This document shows, piece after piece, positions 1 to 10,501 of a stretch of 64,000 bases of DNA. This DNA comes from Spirochaeta lutea (lineage in GTDB: Bacteria; Spirochaetota; Spirochaetia; DSM-27196; Salinispiraceae), in the NCBI RefSeq assembly GCF_000758165.1, contig NZ_JNUP01000071.1, forward strand, positions 10,604-74,603, written 5' to 3'. The first letter of the stretch is position 1, and each line of letters opens with the position of its first letter. The notes under the pieces are model-generated. The model searched no databases, had not been told where the DNA came from, and saw nothing but the letters and a program-made list of their open reading frames with translations. The translations under genes were made by a program, and so were the position numbers.

Positions 1-1194
1 AAGAGTATAGCTTGCTGGAGCAGGTTGTCCAAATGCTTGGACAGAGTGATGAAAAGAAATTCGCCCGGTGAATTGAGATGGTTTTCAATGAGGCGATGAA
101 GTTTGAGCGTATCGAAGCGCTTAAAGCTCAACCGTATGAGAGAACTAATGACCGCACCGGCTATGCCAATGGCTTTAAGAACAAGACGGTTTTGCTGGCA
201 AATGGAAAGGTACTTCTGAAGGTCCCGCAGGTTCGTGGCGGCCTTGAGTTTTATCCTTCCAGCATAGAGAAGGGAATCAGGAGTGAGCGAGCCTTAAAAC
301 TCGCCATGGCCGAGATGTACGTGAAAGGGGTGAGCACCAGAAAGGTTTCTGACATCGTAGAAATCCTGTGCGGCTCTGCCATTTCTTCGTCACAGGTCAG
401 CCGGGTATCAAAAGAACTGGATGAGGAGATCGCCGGTTGGAAGACTGAGAGCATCGGCCAAATTCAGTATCTGGTGCTGGATGCGACCTATCAGACGGTA
501 AGGATGGGCAATAAGGCGACCAAAGCCGCGCTGTTAGTGGCCTTTGGAGTGGACTATGAGGGCCACCGGCATATTCTCGACGCTGAGGTGGCCTTCAATG
601 AGGCCGAGATCAACTGGCGGCGCTTTCTGGAAGGCTTGGTAAAACGAGGTCTTCATGGTTTGAGAATGATCAGCTCTGATGACCATAGTGGACTGCGCTC
701 GGCAATCGATGCGGTTTTCCCCGGGATTCTGTGTCAACGGTGACAATTCCATCTGCAGCAGAATGCTCGGAGTTTTGTCTCTCGAAAGGAGGATATCCCG
801 GAAGTCCATTCGGACATCCGGCGGGTCTTCAATGCACCGGACCTTGAAAATGGCCGAACGATATTTACAGCAGCTGGTGGAAAAGTACCGAGAGCGTCAA
901 CCGCGCTTATCCCAGTGGGCAGACGAAAATCTACCGGAAGGGTTGTCGGTATTTCATGTACCGGAAAATCACCGGCGAAAATTGCGGACAACTAATCTTG
1001 CAGAACGTCAGATGCAGGAGATAAAGCGTCGGACAAAAGTAGTTGGGGTGTTTCCCAATCCGGAAGCATTGCTTCGCCTGGTCGGAGCGATGCTGATCGA
1101 ACAGGAAGAGCAGTGGAATTCGGAGAAACGGTACTTACCAAAGGCGCTTGACCGGCCTGCTGAGACGGTAATTTACAGAAAGGGTGTTGCGTAA
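1..1194 (+). pseudogene. IS256-family transposase, 5'-truncated by window edge and inactivated
   Basis: The frame is homologous to IS256/Mutator transposases: a YERT...GYANGFK segment, the VPQVRG...FYPS block, a first acidic residue in LDATYQ, the second in SSDDHSG, and the glutamate in EIKRRTKV near the C-terminus. Three lesions are visible. In-frame TGA codons lie at 69-71 and 741-743; the second replaces the Cys codon of the conserved WQRCQFH block. A frameshift near 846 moves the last third (from about MAERYLQQ) into another frame. The gene enters from outside the window, so its true start is not seen. I could not identify a terminal inverted repeat after the stop at 1194. It is a dead copy. 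Confidence 0.9.
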
Positions 1195-1265
1195 TCTTTA
1201 AGAAAATTGCCACAGCTAGGAATATTGCTTTTAACAAACTTCCTGATGGGTTTCCATATCTATCA

Positions 1266-1955
1266 TTAAGAGCCCGCACCTATTGAAATTGCAAAACCTC
1301 GTGTCCTTGACCAACCAACCCCTAATCGTATTCCCGTGAGGCTCATTCCAATTCTTACAAGGTATTCAAAATTTTGATAAATGTAGTCTGTTTGACCTGA
1401 TTGGTTCATATCATAGGAAAGACCAGTAACAGAGCTAACTGCCACCAGACTGGATCCTATATGTCCATAGCTGTAGCCAATGCCTCCGATTATGTGTACC
1501 CAATCAAACAATTTGATTCCAACCTCTAAGGCAGGTGTTATGCCAATGCCTGAAAGGTGTTCACGAACGCTGTACGAATCATGAGGAATAGTGTAACTGA
1601 AATCAGGCTCAGGATATCCACCACTGGGTAAATCCACCGTTAAGTTTAATCCAATAGATATTAGGTTCTGAATAATGTCCCATCCGAGTGAACCTCCGAG
1701 GCTAAGAAGAATTTCATAGCCCAAGTCCTTGATTCCTTCATTAAATACATCCATGTTCCCAGAAAGAATTAAATCCCAATACGAGGGTCTTAGGTTACGA
1801 CACAGGGCTCCGGTTTTGTACTCCTCACCAGAATCTTGCGCGGAAATAGCATACTGGACAATAAATATAAGAAACAGAAATATTATAAAACGCCGAGTCT
1901 GAGAATTAATTTTCAACTTTCCATTCTCCTTTAATCTATTTTGTTCATCACTCAT
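1266..1955 (-). CDS. Exported barrel-like protein of unknown function
   Basis: This 229-residue protein has a basic N-terminus, a very hydrophobic segment at about residues 23-40 ending in an AISA-Q signal-peptidase-like site, and then many glycine-rich amphipathic stretches (GIGITPALEVGIKLF, GIGYSYGHIG, RLGVGWSRTRGFAISIGAG). This fits a small outer-membrane beta-barrel. The start is uncertain: the signal sequence suits an internal start after residue 12 as well as the ATG at 1955. The gene is AT-rich compared with the rest of the window and sits between two dead insertion sequences, so it may have been acquired. No family is recognised. Confidence 0.55.
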   Translation of the reverse strand: MSDEQNRLKENGKLKINSQTRRFIIFLFLIFIVQYAISAQDSGEEYKTGALCRNLRPSYWDLILSGNMDVFNEGIKDLGYEILLSLGGSLGWDIIQNLISIGLNLTVDLPSGGYPEPDFSYTIPHDSYSVREHLSGIGITPALEVGIKLFDWVHIIGGIGYSYGHIGSSLVAVSSVTGLSYDMNQSGQTDYIYQNFEYLVRIGMSLTGIRLGVGWSRTRGFAISIGAGS

Positions 1956-2380
1956 TTATTCGCACATAGTTGATCCTGTGTCAGCCATGCTCAAAAAATC
2001 CCCTAAGGGACTACGGAAGTTGGACAAATTGATTCCACTTGGGTGATTCCTAATGGTTGAGTATCAAACTTCATCGGTACTACACGTTCAGAGCATCAAG
2101 AATCTCTGCAAGTGAATTCTTGGTTTTCAGTCTTTGTTGGTTGTTTCACTATTTATTTTGTACGAGTAGCAGAGGCGAAAATTCTACAACTTCTCCTTAT
2201 AAATATTTAAGATATAAAAACAGAATTAATTAAATTATAAAGGTATCAGTTTGAAAAGCAAGCCCAATTATTTTTGAAAGTAAAAAACAGCTTGGCTTTC
2301 AACCCAATTGTACACAGTAAAGCCCAGATTTTACCATTTACCCAGATAGCTTTCTATTAAACCCACATTCCGCACCTCCT
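1956..2380. other. AT-rich stretch without a recognised gene
   Basis: About 425 bases between the barrel-like gene and the left end of the IS3 element. There is no ORF of note, no RNA-like structure that I could support, and a base composition much poorer in GC than the bulk of the window. It presumably holds the promoter of the minus-strand gene ending at 1266. It may be residual acquired DNA. Confidence 0.5.
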
Positions 2381-2430
2381 TGAACCGCCCCGACTTTACC
2401 GGAGACAAAAGCTTGTGAGAGGATGGAGTC

Positions 2431-2735
2431 ATGGTAAAGAAAAACAGCAGGTTTTCCCAGGAAGTGCGGGAGCGGGCTGTACGGTTGGTGTTTGATTCAT
2501 CGAATGAATATGGATCCCAATGGGCAGCAATCCAATCGATTACTTCGAAAATCGGATGTACGCCGGAAACCTTACGGCGTTGGGTACGGCAAGCGGAGAA
2601 GGAAAGCGGTGCTCGTGAAGGGATTACGACCGACGAGAAAGCTCGGATTAAACAGCTGGAGAAAGAGAACCGGGAGCTCAAGCGAGCCAATGAAATCCTG
2701 CGCCTTGCATCGGCATATTTCGCGAAGGCGGAGCT

Positions 2736-2757
<22 letters not shown>
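2431..2757 (+). CDS. IS3-family transposase OrfA (HTH protein)
   Basis: This 108-residue protein opens with the usual IS3 OrfA helix-turn-helix region (RFSQEVRERAVRLV, then TSKIGCTPETLRRWVRQ). It ends with a coiled-coil stretch of heptad type (KARIKQLEKENRELKRANEILRLASAYFAKAE). It binds the terminal repeats and is normally fused to OrfB by a -1 ribosomal frameshift near its end. OrfB indeed continues in the -1 frame from about 2736. OrfA itself is intact, but with OrfB dead the element cannot move on its own. Confidence 0.9.
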
Positions 2758-3703
<946 letters not shown>

Positions 3704-3888
3704 AATGCTCTCCGGGATTTCCGGGGCGGTTCAGTCTTTGGTAGTAGCCAATTACAAAACTCTGTTTTATAAGAAAATCAAAATTGCATTTTTTTCTAAA
3801 AGAAAGTCCGGAATCTTAATTTTTTCCTAAGAACATAAAGAACCTATGGTATATTTTCTGTATCGCAAAACCAAAAGGAGCAAATGCT

Positions 3889-5469
3889 ATGCAGGGATTC
3901 AAACGCCTCTGGTTCGTTACTTTTATAGGTCTTGTACTCTTCGCTTCATGCACCATCGTACCGCCGCCTGAGGCGCCTACTGCCCGGATCGAAGTATACA
4001 ATAACACAGGTGTAACCATTACCCTTCATATGGGTACGTATACCGACACCTCCTCGGTTCCCACCGCCTCCACTCCCGCCATTAGAACCGGTGAGAACTC
4101 CATTTTTGAGGTGGATGTTGAATTACCCTTTCATCTATGGTTCACCTATACATCGGGAGGGGTTCCATACTACATAAAGTTGTCCGATGAGGACTCGACT
4201 GCCGTGTTCGACCTGGACGAAGACAAGAACTACATCCTCATTCTCGGTGCGTCATCCTACGAATTCTATGAAAAAAGTATTGGCGACGGAGATGAGATAC
4301 CGGACCCAACCCAGGTTAAAACACCGGTCATCAGCCCAGCCAGCGGTACCTTTACCGAAGCACAAACGGTTTCCATCACCACAGATACAACCGAAGCCAC
4401 AATTTACTACACCACTGACGGATCCACACCGGACAGCACCGACACCGAGTACTCTACCCCATTTACCCTCGATATCCTGGGCACGACTACAGTCAAAGCC
4501 ATAGCGGTGGTAGACGGTATGGTCGCCAGCGAGGTCGCGACCGCCACTATTGTTATTGAACTGCCATCCATCGACGTCGGGGCTGCTCTGGAGGATATCG
4601 TATACGATGCTGCTAACGACAAGGTGTATGCTATTGATTATTACAATAAGGAAGTCGTCATCATCGACCTGAACACAAAGGCGGTTGAATCTCAGACCTC
4701 TCTCACATACAAGCCGGTAGATCTGACCTATGATTCAGAGAATAACCGGTTGTTTATCATGAACTGGGGCTCCTCATTTGTGACAGAGTTCGATCTAGAC
4801 ACAAAAACGGTTACCCAGAACATTCCCTTCAGTTCAACTCCCCATAGTTCGGTGGACCCCGACAGCAGCGACCATAACGAAACCTTCCACATACAGTATG
4901 TCGATGGAATCCTCTATATCGTAGATTGTGTATGGGCCCCATCCCTACATGCCATAGATCTCAGCGAAAATAGTGTTACCGACTATACCGCATCCGGCAT
5001 TGGTATCGGTGACCTTGCGTTTACCGCCGCTGGTAATGCCTTTTACTCCTGGTACCAGTATGGATGGGGTGCAGGATATGCAGGTTCGGATGTCCAGAAA
5101 TACGCAATTGGGCCAGATGGCCTTACCGAGACCGGTGATTCAGAAATCGGCTATCCCGGCATGGCCCGTGATCCCTTGGACAGCCCCATATTCCTGGACG
5201 AGAGCGAGGCTAAGATTTTTGCAAAAACCCGTGTTTTTGATGCCGCCTCCCTCCAGTCCGTATACTATGATTTTGGTGAAGTGATCTACGCTATAGATCA
5301 GGCTAACAAGAGGATCGCCAGCAAAACAACGGTGTTTGAGTACGATACCTACAATGAGGTTGCAAAGGTTACTGCCGAAAGCATTGATCAGATGTTCTTC
5401 GATTCCAGCGGCACGCTGTGGATGCTTACCAATGAGGACGCCAAACTGTACTATCAGAATATCCAATAG
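3889..5469 (+). CDS. Surface lipoprotein with chitobiase-type domain and beta-propeller-like repeats
   Basis: This 526-residue protein has a signal peptide with a lipobox (LFASC, Cys at about residue 21), so it should be lipid-anchored in the envelope. Residues about 145-225 match the chitobiase/hexosaminidase C-terminal type fold (TPVISPASGTFTEAQTVSIT, IYYTTDGSTP, TTVKAIAV). This module often occurs in spirochaete and clostridial surface proteins and is not an enzyme by itself. The rest consists of short repeated strands such as NDKVYAIDYYNKEVVIIDLNT and NNRLFIMNWGSSFVTEFDLDT, which look like a six- or seven-bladed propeller. AAAAGGAG at 3873-3880 sets the start. A terminator follows. Ligand unknown. 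Confidence 0.75.
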   Translation: MQGFKRLWFVTFIGLVLFASCTIVPPPEAPTARIEVYNNTGVTITLHMGTYTDTSSVPTASTPAIRTGENSIFEVDVELPFHLWFTYTSGGVPYYIKLSDEDSTAVFDLDEDKNYILILGASSYEFYEKSIGDGDEIPDPTQVKTPVISPASGTFTEAQTVSITTDTTEATIYYTTDGSTPDSTDTEYSTPFTLDILGTTTVKAIAVVDGMVASEVATATIVIELPSIDVGAALEDIVYDAANDKVYAIDYYNKEVVIIDLNTKAVESQTSLTYKPVDLTYDSENNRLFIMNWGSSFVTEFDLDTKTVTQNIPFSSTPHSSVDPDSSDHNETFHIQYVDGILYIVDCVWAPSLHAIDLSENSVTDYTASGIGIGDLAFTAAGNAFYSWYQYGWGAGYAGSDVQKYAIGPDGLTETGDSEIGYPGMARDPLDSPIFLDESEAKIFAKTRVFDAASLQSVYYDFGEVIYAIDQANKRIASKTTVFEYDTYNEVAKVTAESIDQMFFDSSGTLWMLTNEDAKLYYQNIQ

Positions 5470-5491
5470 GCATCAATCAGCGGTTTCATAC

Positions 5492-5516
5492 GCCGCCCTC
5501 TGGGGCGGCTTTTTTT
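5492..5516 (+). terminator. Rho-independent terminator of the lipoprotein gene
   Basis: GCCGCCC, a short loop and GGGCGGC are followed at once by seven T residues. It lies 22 bases after the stop codon at 5469. The T-run also supplies the end of the opposing AraC remnant. Confidence 0.9.
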
Positions 5517-5832
5517 ATGTATTCGGCTCCGCATATTCCTTGTCGAAGGCCCGGGTGAAGGCCTCCGGGGATCCGTACTGGTATTTTAATGCCAGGTCGA
5601 TAACCTTCCCCCTACCAAGGAGCAGCTCCGCCCCGGCCTCAGCGAGCCGCCGTGTTTGTACATATTTATACAGCGAATGGCCCGCTGGATGGCTTGATAG
5701 TAATTCATCAGTTACACCATACCTAGCCTGAAGGCACCTGTCCACTCGGGCATTGTACCTGAGAAGGGGCTGCTGACTAGGCGCCGAAAGATCCGTTGAG
5801 TACGTACCGGCCAGAAACCCTTTGTTCACCAT
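5515..5832 (-). pseudogene. AraC-family regulator remnant
   Basis: This 105-residue frame contains only a piece of an AraC DNA-binding domain: YVQTRRLAEAGAELLL, then KVIDLALKYQYGSPEAFTRAFDKEYAEPNT, which is the second helix-turn-helix. The first helix-turn-helix is missing and the upstream part resembles nothing known to me. The usual C-terminal continuation (G-x-TP plus about 10 residues) is cut off, because the stop lies inside the T-run of the neighbouring terminator. It is best read as the residue of a deleted gene. A functional small protein is possible but unlikely. Confidence 0.5.
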
Positions 5833-5873
5833 GGGGACGGATGGTGAGCATCAGCTTTTCAAGCGGCCCCGCT

Positions 5874-6641
5874 CTACTCTCCCGCCAGCTCTAAAATCCG
5901 GGCCTTCATGGCCTGGTTTATTCCGAAGGTTTCATCGGCCCATTCGACGAGGAAGACGGCGCTTTGGGGAATGGCGTGGTAGCCCCGGAGCAGCCCGTCC
6001 AGTACCGGGGTCCATGAGGGGTAGCGGCTTTCAAAACGCCGGTCGCGGTTATAGGCGTCCGGCGGAACCGGGGCAGGATCCAGGGTGAGTTCCGCCAGCT
6101 CCAGGACCCGGTCAAGACAGTAGCCCTGGATGAAGCGCCAGGCAGAGAGGGTTTCGCCCCGGCGGTAGCGGCAGAGCCCCACGTAGAGGCAGGTGATCAG
6201 CTCGCCAAGTACGTACTCCCGGGATGCAGGTTTCTCTAGGGTGCCGGCGGTGCTGACCGGGGTCAGGCAGGCGGTGTCGAACCCGGCCCGGGACCAGATT
6301 ACCCTGCCGGGACTGAAGGGAATGGCAGCGAGCTCCTGGGGCTCGAAGATTGCCATCTCAGCAAAAATGCCGTCCTTAAAGAGCAGTTTGAAGCCGTCGG
6401 CTGTATTTTGAAAGAGGTAGCTCACCGGATGGGCCTGGGAGAGCCAGGCGGTATCGCCGAGCCACCGGGCCTTGGCGCCCTTTTGAACAATGGCGAAAAA
6501 ATCCAGATCGGACCATTGGTCCAGGCGCTGGGTTTCCACCCCCACGGATCCCAGGCCCAGGAGCGCAAGTCCTTCGGGATGAGCCTCCAGAACCCGGGCT
6601 ATATCCTGGAGACGCTGCTCCAGCTGTTCTACTGTATTCAT
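5874..6641 (-). CDS. Nucleotidyltransferase-like protein, function unknown
   Basis: The 255-residue product (from the ATG at 6641) has a minimal nucleotidyltransferase signature near residue 30-50: LGLGSVGVE followed by SDLDFF, the GS...DxD metal-binding pattern. The middle and C-terminal part are helical and could be a substrate-binding bundle, as in aminoglycoside adenylyltransferase-like proteins. A longer frame reaches 6752. I chose 6641 because a G-rich Shine-Dalgarno-like run (6646-6651) precedes it and the upstream residues look non-coding. Substrate unknown; the fold assignment rests on one motif. Confidence 0.6.
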   Translation of the reverse strand: MNTVEQLEQRLQDIARVLEAHPEGLALLGLGSVGVETQRLDQWSDLDFFAIVQKGAKARWLGDTAWLSQAHPVSYLFQNTADGFKLLFKDGIFAEMAIFEPQELAAIPFSPGRVIWSRAGFDTACLTPVSTAGTLEKPASREYVLGELITCLYVGLCRYRRGETLSAWRFIQGYCLDRVLELAELTLDPAPVPPDAYNRDRRFESRYPSWTPVLDGLLRGYHAIPQSAVFLVEWADETFGINQAMKARILELAGE

Positions 6642-6739
6642 ACTACCCCCCGTATCATGGCTGTTATCATAGCCCGGGCCCGGGACATTGTTCCAGTCAT
6701 TTCCGGGAGGCTGGCAACGCCTCGTATAGTGCGCAAAAC

Positions 6740-6774
6740 TTGATGGATACACTCATGAATTTTATACTGGAACC
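6740..6774 (+). promoter_or_regulatory. Promoter giving a leaderless AlkD-like mRNA
   Basis: TTGATG (6740-6745), 17 bases, then TATACT (6763-6768). The start codon follows after only six bases, about where transcription should begin. No ribosome-binding site is present. The -35 box abuts a sequence (6726-6739) like the end of the dispersed repeat seen elsewhere. Confidence 0.65.
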
Positions 6775-7446
6775 ATGGAACAACGAGTAGAAGAAATCCT
6801 GGATCGCCTGAAATCCCTGGGAGATTCGAAGGTTCGGGAGCGAAATGCAAAGGCGGGGGCGGGTGAAAATCAGTTCGGACTGCGGATGGGGGATATCCGC
6901 AAGCTGGCGAAGGAGCTGAAGACCGATCACAACCTGGGGTTGGCCCTCTGGCAGACCGGAAACATCGATGCCCGGTACCTAGCGATTCTCCTTATGAAAC
7001 CCAAGGAGCTGTCTGCCGCCCAGGTTGAAGAAATGATGGCTCAGGCCGATTTTACCGGTGTGGCGGACTGGTTTATTTCCTATGTGATTAAAAAGCATCC
7101 CGACCGGGAGGCCCTGCGTCAGAAATGGATGGAGGATGATAACCCCTGGACGGCCAGGGCGGGATGGAGCCTTACCGCGGCAAGGGTGGAGAAGGAACCC
7201 CAGGGGCTGGATATTCCCGGATTGCTGGAGCGGATCGAGGCAGAGATGAATGAAGCGCCGGAGCAGGTCCGGTGGACCATGAATTTCTGTCTGGCGGGCA
7301 TTGGAATCAACCTGGAAGAGTACCGCCAGCGGGCCCTGTCCATCGGCGAATCCCTGGGAGCCTACCGGGATTACCCGGTGCCCAAGGGCTGCACCTCCCC
7401 CTTCGCCCCGGAATGGATCCGGGAGATGGTGGGGCGCCGGGGATAA
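6775..7446 (+). CDS. AlkD-like DNA alkylation repair protein
   Basis: This 223-residue, almost wholly helical protein shows HEAT-like repeats of the AlkD/AlkC glycosylase superfamily: FGLRMGDIRKLAKELK, LALWQTGNIDARYLAILLM, DWFISYVIKKHP and ARAGWSLTAARV. Family members remove alkylated bases such as N3- and N7-alkylpurines by gripping the backbone. The segment NIDARYLAILL holds the Glu/Asp-rich helix typical of the family. The terminal CTSPFAPEWI motif recurs in the AlkD-like subgroup often annotated only as a DNA alkylation repair enzyme. It is monocistronic, with a putative leaderless promoter directly upstream. Length fits the family (about 220-240). Confidence 0.75.
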   Translation: MEQRVEEILDRLKSLGDSKVRERNAKAGAGENQFGLRMGDIRKLAKELKTDHNLGLALWQTGNIDARYLAILLMKPKELSAAQVEEMMAQADFTGVADWFISYVIKKHPDREALRQKWMEDDNPWTARAGWSLTAARVEKEPQGLDIPGLLERIEAEMNEAPEQVRWTMNFCLAGIGINLEEYRQRALSIGESLGAYRDYPVPKGCTSPFAPEWIREMVGRRG

Positions 7447-7515
7447 GAACCGGCCTGGAAAACCGGATATGCTGACCTGCCGCCCGGCGCCGGGGGAACC
7501 AGCCCGGTCCGACAA

Positions 7516-7568
7516 CCTAGGGGTTGAAGGTGGCCGAGCAAGGAAGGGTTCAGGAAGCCGACCCTAGG
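7516..7568. repeat. Inverted repeat spanning the gltA stop codon
   Basis: CCTAGGG at 7516-7522 pairs with CCCTAGG at 7562-7568 around a 39-base loop that can form further pairs (GGTT with GACC). The right arm contains the gltA stop. There is no T-run on either strand, so this is not a standard terminator. It lies in the 117-base convergent gap between the AlkD-like gene and gltA. Confidence 0.4.
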
Positions 7569-8700
7569 TAATGTGCCGGGGCTCCGGACCGGTGTAGAGG
7601 GCCTTGGGACGGTAGAGGCGGTTATCCACCCGCTGCTCAAGGATGTGGGCAAGCCAGCCTGCCGCCCGGCTCATGGCGAAAATGGGGGTGAACAGGCCCT
7701 TGGGGATTCCCAGGAGCCGGTAGATGGCCCCGGAGAAGAAGTCCACGTTGGGGTAGATGGGTTTGCCCTTTTCGGCCATCCGGCGGGCCATGGAGGTTTC
7801 CAGGGCCTTGAGGATATCGTAGTAGTGGCGGTCGCCGGTTTGTTCGGAGAGTTTTTCCAGGAATCCCTCCATGATGACGGCCCGGGGATCCTTAGCACGG
7901 TACACCCGGTGGCCCATGCCCATGATCTTCCGGCCCGAGGCCAAGGCGTGATCCAGCCAGGGTTCCACCGCCGAGGCAGAACCGATTTCTTCCACCATAT
8001 CCACCACCTTCTCGTTCGCGCCGCCGTGAAGGCTGCCGTAGAGGGCGCCGATGGCCCCGCTGATGCTGGAGTAGCAGGTACTCTGGGTGCTGGCTATAAC
8101 CCGGGCGGTAAAGGTTGATGCGTTAAAGCTATGGTCGGCATGGAGGACTAGGGCGGTGTCCATTATCCGCCCCTCCTCCGGGCTGGGTTCTTCGCCCCGG
8201 AGCATGTACAGGAAGTTGGCCCCGTGGCTCAGATTGCGCCGGGGGGGCACGTACTCGAGACCCTGGCTGATCCGGTGGTAGGCGGCAATAACGCTGGCCA
8301 ACTGGGCCACCTGGTGCAGGGTGTCCCGGCAGTTGCAGTGGGGTCCATGGTGAATCCGATGTTCCACGTAGGCCGAGAGGTATGCAATGACGGATTGCAG
8401 GAGCTCCATGGGATGGCTGCCCCGGGGAAAGTTCCGGATCATCTGCAGAATGGGCTCGGAAAGGTCCCGGGCGTTTCGCATCTTGGCGCTGAATAGAATG
8501 GATTGCTCGGTATCGGGCAGCTCGCCGTTGATAAGGAGGTAAACCACCTCTTCGTAGCTCTTGTTCTCGGCGAGTTCCGCAATGGGATAGCCCCGGTAAT
8601 AGAGCTGTCCGGCCTCGCCGTCAACCTTACTGATGGACGTTTCTCCTGCAATGACTCCCTCCAGCCCCTTGGCGTAACTGGGCTTCTCTTGGTCTGACAT
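7564..8700 (-). CDS. gltA: Citrate synthase
   Basis: It condenses acetyl-CoA and oxaloacetate to citrate and is the last gene of the TCA run. The 378-residue length is that of the short citrate/2-methylcitrate synthase class. Catalytic residues are visible: His225 in SLHGGANE, His264 in GMGHRVYRAKDPRA and Asp320 in YPNVDFFSG; LHADHSFNAST (about 187-196) is the conserved small-domain helix. AGAGGTAAC precedes the ATG by a few bases, and lpd ends only four bases upstream, so the two are co-transcribed. The methylcitrate alternative cannot be excluded by sequence alone, but the neighbourhood argues for the TCA cycle. Confidence 0.93.
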   Translation of the reverse strand: MSDQEKPSYAKGLEGVIAGETSISKVDGEAGQLYYRGYPIAELAENKSYEEVVYLLINGELPDTEQSILFSAKMRNARDLSEPILQMIRNFPRGSHPMELLQSVIAYLSAYVEHRIHHGPHCNCRDTLHQVAQLASVIAAYHRISQGLEYVPPRRNLSHGANFLYMLRGEEPSPEEGRIMDTALVLHADHSFNASTFTARVIASTQSTCYSSISGAIGALYGSLHGGANEKVVDMVEEIGSASAVEPWLDHALASGRKIMGMGHRVYRAKDPRAVIMEGFLEKLSEQTGDRHYYDILKALETSMARRMAEKGKPIYPNVDFFSGAIYRLLGIPKGLFTPIFAMSRAAGWLAHILEQRVDNRLYRPKALYTGPEPRHIT

Positions 8701-8704
8701 GGTG

Positions 8705-10501
8705 TTACCTCTTTCGTTTTGGATTTGTGCTATGGATGCTCCGGCCGTCGACGGACAGGGCAGCTTCTTTGACCGCCTCGCTCAGGGTGGGATGGGCGTG
8801 GACGATCCGGGCAAGATCCTCGCTGCTGCCTCCCATTTCCATAAGAACGACGATCTCGGCGATCAGGTCCGAGGCTCCCGGGCCCAGGATATGGGCTCCG
8901 AGAATCCGGTCGGTCTTCTCGTGGGCATAGATAATCACCTGCCCGGCGGTATGACCCATGGCCAGGGCCCGGCCGTTGGCCAGAAAGGAGAAACTTCCCT
9001 TCCGGTAGGGAATATCCCGCTCCTTGAGCTGTGCCTCGGTGAGTCCCGTCATGGCTGCCTCGGGCCAGGTGTACACCACCCCGGGAATAACCTGGTAGTT
9101 CACATGCCCGGCCTGACCGGCCAGAATCTCCGCCAGGGCGGCCCCTTCCTCTTCAGCCTTATGGGCCAGCATGGGTCCGGGCACCAGATCGCCGATGGCG
9201 TAAATACCCTCCAGGGGTTCATTCCCGGAGAGAACCTGCCACCGGTCGTTCACGGGAAGAAACCCTCCCCGGCCCGGCTGAACCCCCAGGGCCTCCAAAC
9301 CCAGCCCCCGGGTACGGGGCCGGCGTCCCACGGAAACCAGGAGGCGGTCCAGGGTTAGAGACTGCTCCCCCTTCCCGGGCTGCCCGGTATTCCCGGTGCG
9401 CCCGGCCCCGGCGTTGTCCCGGGCCGGGGATGCGTCACCGGCTGAGGTGCCGGCGGCCGGCTCCCGGGGCTCTAGGGCCACCTGGATGGTCTTCTTGTTC
9501 TTTTTCATAATCCGGGCCTTGGTACCCAGATGGAAGTGGATCCCCAGCCCTTCAAGCTGTTTTTTCAGCTGGCCGGCAATCCGGGGTTCCCAGCCGGGTA
9601 GAATCTGATCGGTTAGTTCGAATACCGTTACCTGACTGCCCAGCCGGGCCCAGAGGCTGGCCATCTCCAGGCCGATGATGCCGCCCCCCACTATTCCCAG
9701 GCGTTTGGGAACCGACTGCAGGGCCAGGGCGTGGGTGCTGGACAGAACCAGGTTCCCGTCAAAAGCCATTCCCGGGAGGTCCGCCGGTTCGCTACCCGTA
9801 GCCAGGATGACCTGCCGGGCCGTAATCCGGGTCACCCCGGGGTTCCCGGCGAAGGGATCAAGATCCGCCGGCAGATCGCCCTGGGGGTCCTCACCCCCGG
9901 CGTCAACCGACGCTATCTCCACCTCAGCGCCGCCCCCGGGAAGGGCTCGGGCAATCCGGGCGAATCCCTGAATCACCCTAATCCCCGCGGCAGATACCAA
10001 TCCGCCCACCCCCCGGGTCAGCTGCTCCACCACCTGGTCCTTCCGGGCCATCATGGCCGGCAGATCCAGGGTAACCCCGGACACCGAGATACCGTGGCTG
10101 TCCAGGCCGTGGCGGGTATGATGGTAGTGTTCCGAGCTGTTCAGAAGGGCCTTGGAGGGAATGCATCCCACATTCAAACAGGTACCTCCCAGGGTCGGAC
10201 GCCGATCAATGAGGGTTACAGATATACCCAGCTGGGCAGCCCGTAGAGCGGCCACATAGCCCCCGGGGCCCGCCCCGATTATTACCAGCTGATCCTCCCG
10301 GGGCGCATCGCCCTGCTGCTGGGCCGATTCGCCTGGGCCGGGAGTTTCGGCAGCCCGGGATGATCCGCCTGGTCCGGGAGTCTTGGATGTCCGGGGCGAT
10401 CCGCCCGGCTCCTGTGATCCCGCGGTCTGGCCAGGACCCGGACCGGCTGTACCCCGGGATGGTGCTGCATTGGGTTGTTGGTTATCAGATCGGGTTGACA
10501 T
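8705..10501 (-). CDS. lpd: Dihydrolipoamide dehydrogenase (E3) with low-complexity extension
   Basis: This FAD enzyme reoxidises the dihydrolipoyl arm of E2 with NAD+. Seen: the FAD-binding GAGPGG (about 75-80), redox-active Cys108/Cys113 in GGTCLNVGCIPSK, the NAD-binding GGGIIGLEMA, and catalytic His570/Glu575 in HAHPTLSEA. At 598 residues it is about 120 longer than usual. Residues 1-68 are a Pro/Gly/Ser/Thr-rich tail, and another insertion (about 345-385, Gly/Ala/Arg-rich) lies just before the VSVGRRP block. The tail is disordered and too short to hold a lipoyl domain. AAGGAGG upstream fixes the start. It sits between sucB and gltA and so likely serves the 2-oxoglutarate dehydrogenase complex. 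Confidence 0.93.
   Translation of the reverse strand: MSTRSDNQQPNAAPSRGTAGPGPGQTAGSQEPGGSPRTSKTPGPGGSSRAAETPGPGESAQQQGDAPREDQLVIIGAGPGGYVAALRAAQLGISVTLIDRRPTLGGTCLNVGCIPSKALLNSSEHYHHTRHGLDSHGISVSGVTLDLPAMMARKDQVVEQLTRGVGGLVSAAGIRVIQGFARIARALPGGGAEVEIASVDAGGEDPQGDLPADLDPFAGNPGVTRITARQVILATGSEPADLPGMAFDGNLVLSSTHALALQSVPKRLGIVGGGIIGLEMASLWARLGSQVTVFELTDQILPGWEPRIAGQLKKQLEGLGIHFHLGTKARIMKKNKKTIQVALEPREPAAGTSAGDASPARDNAGAGRTGNTGQPGKGEQSLTLDRLLVSVGRRPRTRGLGLEALGVQPGRGGFLPVNDRWQVLSGNEPLEGIYAIGDLVPGPMLAHKAEEEGAALAEILAGQAGHVNYQVIPGVVYTWPEAAMTGLTEAQLKERDIPYRKGSFSFLANGRALAMGHTAGQVIIYAHEKTDRILGAHILGPGASDLIAEIVVLMEMGGSSEDLARIVHAHPTLSEAVKEAALSVDGRSIHSTNPKRKR

Noticed and set aside
69-743. UGA read-through (recoding) in the IS256 transposase
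   Set aside because: One TGA replaces the conserved Cys of the QRCQFH block, a frameshift follows, and elsewhere TGA ends genes normally, so decay explains it better.
7447-7563. Candidate structured RNA (SRP RNA or cobalamin riboswitch) between the AlkD-like gene and gltA
   Set aside because: A CTGACCTGCC word and GGAAGG words are present, but the ordered signatures of either RNA are absent and both flanking genes point into the gap, so there is no gene for it to lead.
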